Source: Prochlorococcus sp. AG-355-I04 (GTDB lineage: Bacteria; Cyanobacteriota; Cyanobacteriia; PCC-6307; Cyanobiaceae). From it: a stretch of 64,000 nucleotides of DNA. Positions 49,652 through 59,055 of this stretch are shown here, one piece after another. Numbering within the stretch: the first letter of the stretch is position 1; each line of letters begins with the position of its first letter. Where the stretch lies: assembly GCA_003280915.1 (NCBI GenBank), contig QCDL01000001.1, positions 62,001 to 126,000 on the forward strand. The letters are read 5' to 3'. The notes beneath the pieces were generated by a model. The model saw only the letters and a list, made by a program, of their open reading frames with translations. It was not told the DNA's origin and did not search any database. The position numbers were made by a program, and so were the translations under genes.

Positions 49652-50620
49652 ATGGAAATAGCAAATGATATAACTTCACTGGTTGGCAATACCCCATTAG
49701 TTAAATTAAATCGAATCAAAAAGTATTTTGATTGTTATCCAGAAATAATAGCCAAACTAGAAAGTTTCAATCCATCAGCGTCCGTTAAAGATCGGATCGC
49801 TTATTCAATGTTATGTAAAGCTGAAGAAGAAGGATTGATAACGCCAGATAAAACAACGTTAATTGAAGCAACTAGTGGGAATACTGGTATCGCATTAGCA
49901 ATGGTTGCTGCAGCAAAAGGCTATAAATTGATATTAACTATGCCGGATACGATGAGTATCGAGAGAAGGGCAATGTTGAGAGCATATGGAGCTGAATTAC
50001 AGCTAACACCAGGAAAAGACGGAATGAAAGGAGCTTTAGATTTAGCTAATGAGTTGTCTTCAACCATTACAAATAGCTATCAATTTAATCAGTTTGAAAA
50101 CTTTGCGAATCCAGATATTCATGAAAGAACGACGGCTCAAGAAATATGGTCCCAATCCAATAACAATTTAGATGGACTAGTTACAGGAGTAGGCACAGGA
50201 GGAACAATTACTGGTTGTGCACGTTTTTTGAAAAAAGTTAATCCAAATTGCAAAATTTATGCCGTAGAGCCCAAAAAAAGTGCTGTGATTTCCGGAGAAA
50301 AAGCAGGATCTCATTCGATTCAAGGAATTGGAGCGGGTTTCGTACCAAAAGTTCTTAATACTAAATTAATTGATGAAATTATAAAAATAGATGACGATGA
50401 AGCATTTTATTATGGGCGTTTATTAGCTAGATTAGAAGGCCTTTTATCTGGCATAAGCAGCGGTGCAGCTTTAGCAGCAACTATAAAAATCGGCAAAAGA
50501 AAAGAACTAATGAATAAAAGATTGATAGTTATTCTTCCAAGTTTTGGAGAAAGATATTTATCAACCGCAATGTTTGAATCTAATACTTCAATTCAAGCCA
50601 GAAAAGATGGTTATCTTTAA
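49652..50620 (+). CDS. cysK: Cysteine synthase (O-acetylserine sulfhydrylase)
   Basis: The 322-residue PLP enzyme has NPSASVKDRIA with K46, TSGNTGIALAM (74-84), and GVGTGGTITGCARFL. It makes cysteine from O-acetylserine and sulfide. The start is ATG at 49652. A J-domain gene follows after 16 bp. CysK and CysM types cannot be separated with full certainty by eye, but length and motifs favour CysK. Confidence 0.92.
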   Translation: MEIANDITSLVGNTPLVKLNRIKKYFDCYPEIIAKLESFNPSASVKDRIAYSMLCKAEEEGLITPDKTTLIEATSGNTGIALAMVAAAKGYKLILTMPDTMSIERRAMLRAYGAELQLTPGKDGMKGALDLANELSSTITNSYQFNQFENFANPDIHERTTAQEIWSQSNNNLDGLVTGVGTGGTITGCARFLKKVNPNCKIYAVEPKKSAVISGEKAGSHSIQGIGAGFVPKVLNTKLIDEIIKIDDDEAFYYGRLLARLEGLLSGISSGAALAATIKIGKRKELMNKRLIVILPSFGERYLSTAMFESNTSIQARKDGYL

Positions 50621-50636
50621 TGCATAATTTATAAAA

Positions 50637-51314
50637 ATGGAAAAAAATTTATATGAAGAATTAGGTCTCAAACAAAATGCAACCAGAAGTGAAATTAAAT
50701 CTTCATATCGCTCTTTAGTTAAGCAACATCATCCTGATAAGGGGGGGGAAAAAGAACGATTTCTTGCAATACAAAATGCCTGGGAAACTCTAAATGACCC
50801 TATCAAAAAGAAACAATACGATAGCAGTTTTTCCTTTTCCAGCTCATCATTTGATTCATTAAATGAAAATTGGGAGGAGAAATTTAATTCAAAAAAACAT
50901 AATTCTTCAATTAAGGATAAAGAAGTTGAAACATGGATTAAAGAAATTTATAGTCCGATAAATAGATTAATTAGTCAAATCATTAAACCTTTGAATAACG
51001 AAATAAAAGAACTATCTGCGGATCCATATGATGACGAACTAATGGAAAATTTTTGCAGTTATATTATTCTTTCACAAAAGAAAATAGAAAAAGTTGAAAA
51101 AATTTATAACAAAAAAATAGTTCCAAAGTCTATTTCAGCTTTAGGCCTCGATCTTTATCATTGTTTTTCACAAGTTAAAGATGCACTATCAGAATTTGAT
51201 AGATATACGCAAGGATACGTAGATAATTACTTATTTGATGGCAAAGAAATGATCAAAGAAGCAAAAAGAATACAAACAAAGATGTCTATAGAGAAAAAAA
51301 ATAAAAACTTTTAG
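50637..51314 (+). CDS. J-domain (DnaJ-like) protein
   Basis: The 225-residue protein has an N-terminal J domain (NLYEELGLKQNATRSEIKSS through FLAIQNAWETL) with the HPD triplet at 32-34. There is no Gly/Phe region or zinc finger, and the C-terminal 150 residues are helical and unfamiliar. It is a class III J protein that would direct DnaK to a specific client. A run of seven G at 50742-50748 lies in frame and is intact. It is downstream of cysK and convergent with ndhO. Confidence 0.88.
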   Translation: MEKNLYEELGLKQNATRSEIKSSYRSLVKQHHPDKGGEKERFLAIQNAWETLNDPIKKKQYDSSFSFSSSSFDSLNENWEEKFNSKKHNSSIKDKEVETWIKEIYSPINRLISQIIKPLNNEIKELSADPYDDELMENFCSYIILSQKKIEKVEKIYNKKIVPKSISALGLDLYHCFSQVKDALSEFDRYTQGYVDNYLFDGKEMIKEAKRIQTKMSIEKKNKNF

Positions 51315-51325
51315 ATATAAAAATT

Positions 51326-51562
51326 TTATTGAGTATATTCTTTAAGTTGATCTAATTTCAACCAAACATCTGGAACAGGTCTGCGCCATCGAACCTGAGC
51401 ATATTCGTCTTTGACTGAAAGAATCTCTCCAGGACCTTCAAAGACATAATTAGGTAGATCATCATCACTGGCTAACGCTTCGATACTTTTTATATAATTT
51501 TCTCTATCGATAAAAACTAAGCTTCCTTTCTTGAGAGGTTTCTTTGGAATAGAATCTGTCAT
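51326..51562 (-). CDS. ndhO: NDH-1 complex subunit O
   Basis: The 78-residue protein has LKKGSLVFIDRENYIKSIEA, then GPGEILSVKDEYAQVRWRRP and PDVWLKLDQLKEY, an SH3-like fold typical of NdhO. It is an oxygenic-phototroph-specific subunit that tunes NDH-1 stability and ferredoxin use. It stands alone, 11 bp from the J-domain gene on the other strand. Confidence 0.94.
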   Translation of the reverse strand: MTDSIPKKPLKKGSLVFIDRENYIKSIEALASDDDLPNYVFEGPGEILSVKDEYAQVRWRRPVPDVWLKLDQLKEYTQ

Positions 51563-51698
51563 AATAAATTCAAGAAAGTTATTTGAAATTCATTATACAA
51601 AAACTTGTTTGAAAACTATTGAAAAAAATTAATACCGGAATAATAATTACAAACGTCTAAAAAATTTAATAGCCTTAAATGATAAACATTTATAAGAT

Positions 51699-52625
51699 AT
51701 GCGTCTTTTACTACTTGGCTGCACTGGATTTGTTGGTAAAGAATTAGTACCAACACTACTCAATGAAAATCATGAAGTATATATTGTAAGTAGAAAACCC
51801 ATTAGTAAATTAAAGCTTGATTTAGATTTCAATAAGTTTAAATTTTTTCAAATAGATTTATCAAAAGAAAAAAACTGGAATAACGAAAATCTTCTAAATA
51901 TATTAAGAGAGACAGATGGAATTATTAACTTGATGGGAGAACCCATAGCAGAAAAAAAATGGACTTCTGAACAAAAACAGGAGATTGAAAATAGTCGTAT
52001 TAACACCACGAAATTCATGATGAAGACCCTTAAAGATTTAAAAATAAACCCAAAAGTCATTATAAATGGATCTGCTATAGGTTATTACGGTACAAGCTTG
52101 TCTAGTGAATTCACTGAAAATAGTCCTGGAGGAAAAGACTTTTTATCTAATCTTTGCAAAAAATGGGAAGCAGTCGCCGCTGAAAAACCATTTTTCTCAA
52201 GGTTAGTTATTTTTAGAATTGGAATTGTTCTAGAGAAAGATGGAGGAGCATTAGGAAAAATGCTCCCTATATTTAAAGTTGGATTAGGTGGACCAATTGG
52301 AGATGGTAAGCAATGGATGAGTTGGATTCATAGAACTGATTTATGTGCATTAATTATTCAAGCATTAGTTGATAAAAAGTATTCGGGAGTATTTAATGCT
52401 GTTGCACCAAATCCAGTATTAATGAAAGAATTTTCTCAGACTTTAGGCAAATGTCTTAATAGACCTAATTTACTTCCAGTGCCTGGAGCGGTTTTAAAAA
52501 TATTGTTAGGAGATGGAGCGAAAGTTGTTTTAGAAGGACAAAAAGTAATTAGCAGTAAAATCAAAAATTATAATTTTAAATATCCTCTTCTTGAGAAAGC
52601 AATTTACGCCTCCACCAAGAATTAA
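51699..52625 (+). CDS. NAD-dependent epimerase/dehydratase family protein (SDR39U1/YfcH type)
   Basis: The 308-residue protein has the Rossmann start LLLGCTGFVGKELVPTLL, IINLMGEPIAEKKWTSEQKQ, SAIGYYGTSL, and WMSWIHRTDLCALI. These are typical of the TIGR01777 family. The Tyr of the YxxxK site is not clearly kept, as in relatives. Substrate unknown. Its last 50 bp overlap the end of the minus-strand two-helix membrane protein gene. Confidence 0.88.
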   Translation: MRLLLLGCTGFVGKELVPTLLNENHEVYIVSRKPISKLKLDLDFNKFKFFQIDLSKEKNWNNENLLNILRETDGIINLMGEPIAEKKWTSEQKQEIENSRINTTKFMMKTLKDLKINPKVIINGSAIGYYGTSLSSEFTENSPGGKDFLSNLCKKWEAVAAEKPFFSRLVIFRIGIVLEKDGGALGKMLPIFKVGLGGPIGDGKQWMSWIHRTDLCALIIQALVDKKYSGVFNAVAPNPVLMKEFSQTLGKCLNRPNLLPVPGAVLKILLGDGAKVVLEGQKVISSKIKNYNFKYPLLEKAIYASTKN

Positions 52626-52845
52626 TACCGTTTACTAAAGCACCAATAATAAGAATTGTTATCAATGGAACTACAAGAGGATTCCAAACTATCTGAATAA
52701 AATTAATAAAAATAAATATTCCATTAAATTGCATGATGATTGCAAAAATAAAAAATATTGCAAAAAAAATGACAGTAAATAAATTTATTAATAACAAATT
52801 ATCGATAATTTGTTTTAACTTATTTTGATTATTCTCCTTAGTCAT
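52576..52845 (-). CDS. Small two-helix membrane protein (89 aa)
   Basis: The frame encodes a short charged N-terminus and two hydrophobic segments (LINLFTVIFFAIFFIFAIIM and IVWNPLVVPLITILIIGALV) with a basic end (SWWRRKLLSQEED). No family is recognised. It overlaps the upstream glycosyltransferase-like gene by 8 bp, so it probably works with it, and overlaps the epimerase gene on the other strand by 50 bp. Confidence 0.7.
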   Translation of the reverse strand: MTKENNQNKLKQIIDNLLLINLFTVIFFAIFFIFAIIMQFNGIFIFINFIQIVWNPLVVPLITILIIGALVNGINSWWRRKLLSQEEDI

Positions 52846-54040
52846 TTTTTATGACAATATTCATATCATCAACCATTTTAAGACAAGCTTTGTTTTCACC
52901 CAGTCTTTTTTTAGCATTTTCATTACATGAGATCATAAACTTCTTATTTAGCTGTATAAGGTATATTATTTTTATGATCAATTTAATTGTCTGATTGATT
53001 TGATCATTTTTATCTTTAAAATTACTGGCACAAAAAACATATTTCCCAAGTAAACGTCTTTGCGCTTCTGCAAAAGTTTTTGTAAATTGAGGACCTTTAC
53101 CTTCAATCTGAATAACCGGTTTTCCTAATCCAATCGCTTGCTCTGCTGCTGTTCCTGCCATGCTAATACAGCATCTACTTTTCAATAATATTTTGTCAAA
53201 CTTATTCCAATATATATTCACTTCTAAAAATTTATATTGGAATTTCAAGAGATTATTATCTTTTATATTTTCTATTTTTAACCATCCTCTTTTTTGAAAT
53301 ATCTCCTTTATTTTTGATGAAGATAGAGCATTAACTATTGCAAAATTAAACTGAATTTTTTGAAAATATCTTAAATCTGACAATGCCTCTAATACATCTA
53401 AAATCAAAACAAAATTATCTAAAATCTCAGGGAATCTACTTCCTGGAAATAATCCAATACTAAATTCATCTTTATTTAAATCTTCGTTTCTAGGAAAAAA
53501 CTTATCCATAAATGGGTTGCCTAAAAAAGACACTTTCTTTTTTAACTGCAAAGTTAAATCATTAGCTGTAAGGGAATCTCTCGTATATATTTTTTTTGCT
53601 TTTTTTGAGAGCAAGAAAAATTTAGAAGGCCATGGTAATTTCAACTTCCCTTCATAATGGCTGGAATAAGCAACTAGATACGTAAAAAAATCTTTCTTAC
53701 AAACCCATGCAAAAAAAACTGGCACAATATCTCCAACTACAAAAAAATAATCATATTTTTTTTTTATTTTAAAAGTTAAATATAATCTTTTTAGAAGATA
53801 AAATATTTCTCCTCCTAATATTTCAGTAAGTCTTCCCTTAAAAGAATTATAACCAATTCCTCCAGTTCTAAATTCCTTCGTTTTACCGATAATCTTAATT
53901 TTTTCTTTTTCGTAATGGTTTCCCATGCCAACAATTGGCAAAGCATGAACAGAATAACCACTTTTTACGAATTGTTTAGCTATTAGACTGCCAGATAGAT
54001 CTTCTCCATGCCCATTACTTAAAATTAAAATCTTAAACAA
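52838..54040 (-). CDS. Lipid-A-disaccharide-synthase-related glycosyltransferase-like protein
   Basis: The 400-residue protein has a GT-B-like layout: MFKILILSNGHGEDLSGSLI at the N-terminus and a nucleotide-sugar-site-like SMAGTAAEQAIGLGKPVIQI near residue 290. It resembles the cyanobacterial TIGR03492 group, remote from LpxB. True LpxB acts in lipid A assembly; the acceptor here is unknown, and many cyanobacteria make an altered outer-membrane lipid. It sits in a minus-strand run after an A-type Fe-S carrier gene and a TPR gene. Confidence 0.75.
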   Translation of the reverse strand: MFKILILSNGHGEDLSGSLIAKQFVKSGYSVHALPIVGMGNHYEKEKIKIIGKTKEFRTGGIGYNSFKGRLTEILGGEIFYLLKRLYLTFKIKKKYDYFFVVGDIVPVFFAWVCKKDFFTYLVAYSSHYEGKLKLPWPSKFFLLSKKAKKIYTRDSLTANDLTLQLKKKVSFLGNPFMDKFFPRNEDLNKDEFSIGLFPGSRFPEILDNFVLILDVLEALSDLRYFQKIQFNFAIVNALSSSKIKEIFQKRGWLKIENIKDNNLLKFQYKFLEVNIYWNKFDKILLKSRCCISMAGTAAEQAIGLGKPVIQIEGKGPQFTKTFAEAQRRLLGKYVFCASNFKDKNDQINQTIKLIIKIIYLIQLNKKFMISCNENAKKRLGENKACLKMVDDMNIVIKND

Positions 54041-54041
54041 T

Positions 54042-54470
54042 TTAAAATTCCAACCATTTTTTTACTTTGTTTAATTCAGGCCAATCTGGATATCTACTTA
54101 ATCCGTCTTCAACAGATTCTTTCAACTCACTTTTAACATCTGGCATCATCATAGACATTTTTTTTATTAACTCAATATGATCCCTAACACCTTTATTATT
54201 GGTAGCCAAAAGAGCTAAAGACAAATTCATTCTAGCTTGTGGATCCTGCTGATTTAATCGAACAGCTTGTCTGGCAGCTGACAAAGCTTCTTCATTATTT
54301 TTCAAAAGTAATTGAAGCCATGATAAACAAGTCCAAGCAGCAAAATGATTTGGAATTTGCTGTATAATTTTTTGAAAATCTTGAACGATTGGAATTAAAT
54401 CTTGTCCTGCTTTGTATCTTGATAAAGCTGAATTAAAATCCTCTTCGATGGGATTAATTTCGTTATTCAT
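54042..54470 (-). CDS. TPR-repeat protein
   Basis: The 142-residue protein has two to three tetratricopeptide units (FAAWTCLSWLQLLLKNNEEA, then LSAARQAVRLNQQDPQARMN). TPRs bind partner proteins. The flanking genes, an A-type Fe-S carrier 6 bp upstream and a glycosyltransferase-like gene 1 bp downstream, are in the same transcript direction, but no specific partner can be named. Confidence 0.82.
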   Translation of the reverse strand: MNNEINPIEEDFNSALSRYKAGQDLIPIVQDFQKIIQQIPNHFAAWTCLSWLQLLLKNNEEALSAARQAVRLNQQDPQARMNLSLALLATNNKGVRDHIELIKKMSMMMPDVKSELKESVEDGLSRYPDWPELNKVKKWLEF

Positions 54471-54476
54471 TATTTA

Positions 54477-54869
54477 TTAAACTGCAAAAGAGCTTCCACA
54501 ACCGCAAGTTTGAGAAGCATTGGGATTTACAAAGTTAAAGCCACCTCCAATTAATTCCTTACTAAAATCTAACTGCATTCCATAAATATATAAAAGACTT
54601 TTAGGATCACAAACAACTTGAAAGCTTTGATCAGCTTTTAATGAATAATAATAAACTTTATCATCGGGATTTATTTCATCAGTTCCTATAAAATCCATCG
54701 TATAACTCATCCCACTACAACCGCCAGATCTTACTCCTACCCTTAGTGCTTTTTTATCACTTTGGCCCTTCAATAAATTTGCAATTTGTTCTATAGCATC
54801 ATTCGTAATTAAGATACCTTTACCATCATCAGAATTTTTAATTTCCTGTTTAACTTCTACATTTTCCAT
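54477..54869 (-). CDS. A-type Fe-S carrier (HesB/IscA/SufA family)
   Basis: Starting at the ATG at 54869 (MENVEVKQEIKNSDDGKG) gives 130 residues. A longer frame to 54929 adds an unconserved head. The three conserved cysteines are in RSGGCSGMSY and the C-terminal CGCGSSF. It passes Fe-S clusters to target proteins. The gene diverges from zds with 99 bp between starts. Confidence 0.92.
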   Translation of the reverse strand: MENVEVKQEIKNSDDGKGILITNDAIEQIANLLKGQSDKKALRVGVRSGGCSGMSYTMDFIGTDEINPDDKVYYYSLKADQSFQVVCDPKSLLYIYGMQLDFSKELIGGGFNFVNPNASQTCGCGSSFAV

Positions 54870-54951
54870 AAACGAGGGATTTCTACTATTTATAATATAA
54901 AAACTTAATCGATAGGATGCATAGAACAAACGTTATCCAAACTTGATTTGT

Positions 54952-54957
54952 TATAAT
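54952..54957 (+). promoter_or_regulatory. Possible -10 box for zds
   Basis: A perfect tataat lies 11 bp upstream of the zds GTG. Initiation about 7 bases after it would give a leader of only about 5 bases, so zds may be nearly leaderless. There is no good -35 at 17-18 bp, which is common in cyanobacterial promoters. Confidence 0.35.
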
Positions 54958-54968
54958 TTTAAGAAAAA

Positions 54969-56423
54969 GTGAAAATTGCAATAGTTGGTTCTGGATTAGC
55001 TGGTCTTACAGCAGCAGTCAATTTAGTTGATGAAGGCCACGAAGTAGAAATTTACGAGAGCAGGTCATTTTGGGGAGGTAAAGTAGGAAGTTGGGAAGAT
55101 AAGGATGGCAACCACATAGAAATGGGTTTACATGTATTTTTTTACAATTATGCAAATCTGTTTAAATTAATGAAAAAAGTAGGAGCTTTAGACAATTTAC
55201 TCCCGAAAGATCATACTCATCTATTTATCAATAATGGTGGTAATTTAAAATCATTAGACTTCAGATTCCCTTTAGGTGCTCCATTCAACGGACTTAAAGC
55301 TTTTTTTACCACTGAACAACTCACATGGGTAGATAAGTTAAGAAATGCCTTGGCTTTAGGGACAAGTCCAATCGTTAGAGGATTGATAGACTATGAAGGC
55401 GCAATGAAAATAATTAGAGATCTAGATAGAATTAGTTTTAAAGAATGGTTTTTAAACCATGGTGGAAGTGAAAAAAGTTTAGAAAGAATGTGGGATCCTA
55501 TCGCGTATGCATTAGGTTTTATTAATTGCAAAGATATTTCAGCAAGATGCATGCTAACTATATTCATGATGTTTGCTTCAAAAACAGAAGCCTCAAAACT
55601 TAATCTTTTAAAAGGTTCCCCACATAAGTGGTTAACGCAACCTATCGTCGACTACATCACAAACAAAGGAGCAAAAATACATCTTAACCATAAGGTAGAA
55701 GAAATTATTTATGAAAAAGAATCTTCCTCTTATTCAGTAAATCAATTAAACATATCTTCTCCTGAAGGAATTAAGGCAGTGTTTGCAGATAAATTTCTAG
55801 CTGCCTGTGATGTACCTGGAATAAAAAAAATAATTCCAAAAGAATGGTATCAATTTAAAGAATTTGAAGGTTTAAAGAAACTTAGAGCTGTAGCTGTTGC
55901 CACAATCCAATTAAGATATGACGGTTGGGTCACTGAATTACAAAAAGATAATACTGGAAACGAACCAATTGGACTAGATAATCTTCTTTATTCTGCTGAT
56001 GCCTCTTTCAGTTGTTTTGCTGATTTAGCACTAGCAAGTCCAGCAGACTATAGAAAAAAAGATATGGGATCGCTTCTCCAATGTGTTTTAACTCCGGGCG
56101 ATAGATGGATGGGAAGATCCACAGAAAGAATTACAAAAGAAATTGATAAAGAGGTTCGTCGTCTATTCCCATCCTCAAAAAACCTTAAATTGCTTTGGAG
56201 TAACGTGGTACAAATTCCACAATCACTCTATAGAGAAGCTCCCGGTATGGAACCTTTCAGACCCGATCAAAAAACATCTATATCTAATTTCTTCATGGCT
56301 GGTAGTTATACAAAACAAGATTATATAGATTCTATGGAGGGAGCTACAATGAGTGGTCATTTAGCTGCCGCCGCAATTTTAGAGAAGAAAGCCGAATTAG
56401 CAAAAAATCTTGCAGTAAGTTAA
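54969..56423 (+). CDS. zds: Zeta-carotene desaturase
   Basis: The 484-residue flavoprotein begins with the FAD-binding [18 protein letters not shown] and [13 protein letters not shown], has [13 protein letters not shown] at about 55-67, and ends with [20 protein letters not shown]. It desaturates zeta-carotene to neurosporene and lycopene. The start is GTG at 54969. It is separate from the pds-crtB pair but shares their plant-type ancestry. An SRPBCC gene follows 3 bp later. Confidence 0.95.
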   Translation: MKIAIVGSGLAGLTAAVNLVDEGHEVEIYESRSFWGGKVGSWEDKDGNHIEMGLHVFFYNYANLFKLMKKVGALDNLLPKDHTHLFINNGGNLKSLDFRFPLGAPFNGLKAFFTTEQLTWVDKLRNALALGTSPIVRGLIDYEGAMKIIRDLDRISFKEWFLNHGGSEKSLERMWDPIAYALGFINCKDISARCMLTIFMMFASKTEASKLNLLKGSPHKWLTQPIVDYITNKGAKIHLNHKVEEIIYEKESSSYSVNQLNISSPEGIKAVFADKFLAACDVPGIKKIIPKEWYQFKEFEGLKKLRAVAVATIQLRYDGWVTELQKDNTGNEPIGLDNLLYSADASFSCFADLALASPADYRKKDMGSLLQCVLTPGDRWMGRSTERITKEIDKEVRRLFPSSKNLKLLWSNVVQIPQSLYREAPGMEPFRPDQKTSISNFFMAGSYTKQDYIDSMEGATMSGHLAAAAILEKKAELAKNLAVS

Positions 56424-56426
56424 TTA

Positions 56427-56897
56427 ATGGGTACTTGGCTAAAACATGACGTAATAACAGTAGTTAATGCGCCTCTTGAAAATGTATGGGACACATGGAG
56501 CGATTTAGACTCAATGTCACTTTGGATGAGCTGGATTGAATCTGTAAAAACAGTTGACGAAGAAACTAATACGTTACCAGATTTAACAGAATGGACTTTA
56601 GCTGCTAATGGCTTTAGGTTTAAATGGAAAGCTCAAATTACAGAAAGGGTTGAAAAAAGCAAACTTAAATGGAAATCAATAGGAGGTTTACCAACTGAGG
56701 GATCAGTAGTTTTCGAAAGTAAAACTGATAAAATCACAACGGTAAATTTAGCAATAACTTATGAACTACCAAAAATGATTGCTAGGTTTATGGAAGAAAA
56801 TATTTTAGGAAAAATGGTTACAAACGAATTGCAGGCCAATATTGATAGGTTCAAAGATTTAGTTGAAAAGAACTATACAAAAAATTTTTCTAATTAA
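56427..56897 (+). CDS. SRPBCC (cyclase/dehydrase-like) protein
   Basis: The 156-residue protein has the START-like pattern VNAPLENVWDTWSDLDSMSL and MSWIESVKTVDE near the N-terminus, with a long C-terminal helix (ANIDRFKDLVEK). The fold makes a pocket for hydrophobic ligands. The close coupling to zds (3-bp gap) suggests a ligand linked to carotenoids or tetrapyrroles, but that is inference. Its last 8 bp overlap hemD on the other strand. Confidence 0.82.
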   Translation: MGTWLKHDVITVVNAPLENVWDTWSDLDSMSLWMSWIESVKTVDEETNTLPDLTEWTLAANGFRFKWKAQITERVEKSKLKWKSIGGLPTEGSVVFESKTDKITTVNLAITYELPKMIARFMEENILGKMVTNELQANIDRFKDLVEKNYTKNFSN

Positions 56898-57702
56898 AAA
56901 TATTAATTGCTACATCTAGTAGTCCTTCAAAAGTATATTTTTTTGCCTGACAATCAACTCTTCCAAAAATCTTGTTACATATTTTTGTTGTCTGAGGTCC
57001 AATAGTTAATAACTTAATTTGATCAAAAAATTCTAACCATTGTTTACCAAGGTTTTTTTCGAGTAAAAAAGCAGCATTTACTACGGTTTTACCGCTTGAG
57101 AAAATAATTGCATCGACTTTTCGATTAGAAATAATATCAATTGTTTCTTCCGGTATTGAGTCAGGACACCTAGTTTCATATGCAGCAACCTCAAATACAC
57201 GAGAACCAGCCTTTCTAAATTGATCTGCTATTAAATCCCTACCACCTGTTTGAACTCTTGGTACAAAAACTCGAAGTCCATAACCAGATACTGGGAAATT
57301 ATCAATTAAACTTTCAGCAACAAATTCTGGAGGTATGAAATCAGCCTTAATCCCAAAATCATCAAGAGTTCTTGAGGTTTTTTCTCCGACTACGGCGATT
57401 TTTGTTTTTTTAGAACATTCTTTTAATGAACTATTAAAGTATTTAAGTCTTTTATCCACAAATTTGATTCCATTACTACTGGAAAAAATAATCCAATGAA
57501 AATCATTTATTTGATTTAATGCTTCATCAAGAGGATTCAAATCATCAGGATCAGCAATGCTTAATGCAGGTAAATCAAATACATTAGCGCCCTTGCTTAT
57601 GAATATCTTTTTTATATCCAATATCCCTTCTTTTGATCGAGTAATAATTATATTTCTTTGATCAAGGGGTAGATCAACTTTTGGCATCCTTATCCTCAGC
57701 AT
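56890..57702 (-). CDS. hemD: Uroporphyrinogen-III synthase
   Basis: The 270-residue protein shows the weakly conserved HemD fold: IIITRSKEGILDIK, then FHWIIFSSSNGIKFVDKRLK and VDAIIFSSGKTVVNAAFLLE, and a final LLTIGPQTTK. It closes the linear tetrapyrrole to uroporphyrinogen III. The start at 57702 overlaps rbfA by 29 bp; a Met five codons later (57687) reduces the overlap. It is last in a DUF751-rbfA-hemD run. Confidence 0.88.
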   Translation of the reverse strand: MLRIRMPKVDLPLDQRNIIITRSKEGILDIKKIFISKGANVFDLPALSIADPDDLNPLDEALNQINDFHWIIFSSSNGIKFVDKRLKYFNSSLKECSKKTKIAVVGEKTSRTLDDFGIKADFIPPEFVAESLIDNFPVSGYGLRVFVPRVQTGGRDLIADQFRKAGSRVFEVAAYETRCPDSIPEETIDIISNRKVDAIIFSSGKTVVNAAFLLEKNLGKQWLEFFDQIKLLTIGPQTTKICNKIFGRVDCQAKKYTFEGLLDVAINIFN

Positions 57703-58066
57703 TATGATTTTGATTTTTATTTTTTAATTCATCGAGAAGTTTCAAGACTGATAATCCTTTATCAAGAACAACATCGTCTTTAAAAATTATCTCTGGAACT
57801 CTTCTCATCTCAATTCTTTTGCCTAAACTATGCCTTATAGAGCTTTTAGCAGTATTCAAGTTTGATACAATTTCTTTCCTCACTTTCTCTTGAGCACTTG
57901 AAGTTACATAAATTTTACAGTGTTGCAAATCACCTGATAAATCAATCTTAGAAATATTGACGAAATGATCTCTAATAAGGTCATTTTCTAAATCATTCTG
58001 CAAAATAAGGGTTATTTCTTTCTTCAAAAGAGAAGAAACTTTTGCAAGACGGTAATTATTTGGCAT
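57674..58066 (-). CDS. rbfA: Ribosome-binding factor A
   Basis: The 130-residue protein has NNYRLAKVSSLLKKEITLIL at the N-terminus, the AxG-like KH-fold segment LQHCKIYVTSSAQ, and RVPEIIFKDDVVLDKG, matching RbfA. It assists late 30S subunit maturation. It overlaps DUF751 by 1 bp and hemD by 29 bp, so these three genes look translationally coupled. Confidence 0.93.
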   Translation of the reverse strand: MPNNYRLAKVSSLLKKEITLILQNDLENDLIRDHFVNISKIDLSGDLQHCKIYVTSSAQEKVRKEIVSNLNTAKSSIRHSLGKRIEMRRVPEIIFKDDVVLDKGLSVLKLLDELKNKNQNHNAEDKDAKS

Positions 58067-58284
58067 TATGGTTGTAAATTTATTGGGTTTGTCATCGCTT
58101 GCAAGACAAAATAAACAGTTATGAAAGCACTTAAGACAGAAGATATCAAACCTACTATTGTGAGTGGATTTGATCTATTCTTGAATAAAGGTTCAAGCAA
58201 AGCAACAAGTCCTCCAAGAATGATAGATATCAAATACTTTGGATATCTCGCAACATTAGAGAAAAATTCGCCCATCAGCTCCAC
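58066..58284 (-). CDS. DUF751 small membrane protein (Ycf33-like)
   Basis: The 72-residue protein has FFSNVARYPKYLISIILGGL and a second helix TIVGLISSVLSAFITVYFVL, the two-helix layout of cyanobacterial DUF751/Ycf33. No role is firmly known; it is found in cyanobacteria and red-lineage plastids. Its start is 45 bp from the start of the divergent GST gene. Confidence 0.8.
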   Translation of the reverse strand: MELMGEFFSNVARYPKYLISIILGGLVALLEPLFKNRSNPLTIVGLISSVLSAFITVYFVLQAMTNPINLQP

Positions 58285-58329
58285 AAATAGATTACTTTTT
58301 TAGCTAAGTTTTAACAAACATTAAACAGC

Positions 58330-59055
58330 ATGATTACATTATATCAATTTAGGCATAGTGCTTTTTGTTTAAAAACAAGAATGGCCCTTCATGCAAAAAA
58401 ACTACAATATCGAGTTGAAGAAGTAACACCTGGAATAGGCCAATTTGAAATCTTTAAATTATCAGGTCAAAAACAAGTACCTGTAATAGTCGATAGTAAT
58501 GATCAAGTTATTAATGACTCTTCAACTATTTGCGAATATATAGATAAAAAAAATGAAAACAATCCACTTTTTCCGGAGGATCCAATATTATTTGCACAAT
58601 GTAAACTAATTGAAGACTGGGCAGATACTACAATGGCTACAACTTGTAGAAAAGCTTTAATAAAATCTGCAATAGAAAATCCACAGCTAAGAACTGCATT
58701 ACTTCCAGATGAAATACCTTCTTCAGTTAAAAGTATTGTTGATAAATTACCTTTTGAAAATCTTAGTAAAATTTCTAATGTAGTTTTGTCTTCTAAAGAA
58801 AATTTAGAACTCCAAAAATTACTGGAAGCTTTATCAAAATCCTTGATCAACAAGAAATATTTAGTTGGAGATAATTTATCAATTGCAGATATTTCAATTG
58901 CTGCTCAATTATCCCTTATTAAATTTCCAAAGTCTGCAGGACCAATTCTTTCAGGAGAGGGGAGCCAAGAATACATAAACAACCCTTATTTAGAAAATCT
59001 TTTCATTTGGAGGAACAACTTAGAAGAATATCTTTTTAGTGCTAACTCTCAATAA
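58330..59055 (+). CDS. Glutathione S-transferase family protein
   Basis: The 241-residue protein has a thioredoxin-like N-terminal domain (ITLYQFRHSAFCLKTRMALH, then KLSGQKQVPVIVD and INDSSTICEYID). A helical C-terminal domain with YLVGDNLSIADISIAAQLS follows. The ending N-cap box SIADI is typical of GSTs. The catalytic residue is probably a Ser or Cys near FRHSAFC. Substrate unknown. Its last 14 bp overlap the DUF6816 gene. Confidence 0.88.
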   Translation: MITLYQFRHSAFCLKTRMALHAKKLQYRVEEVTPGIGQFEIFKLSGQKQVPVIVDSNDQVINDSSTICEYIDKKNENNPLFPEDPILFAQCKLIEDWADTTMATTCRKALIKSAIENPQLRTALLPDEIPSSVKSIVDKLPFENLSKISNVVLSSKENLELQKLLEALSKSLINKKYLVGDNLSIADISIAAQLSLIKFPKSAGPILSGEGSQEYINNPYLENLFIWRNNLEEYLFSANSQ

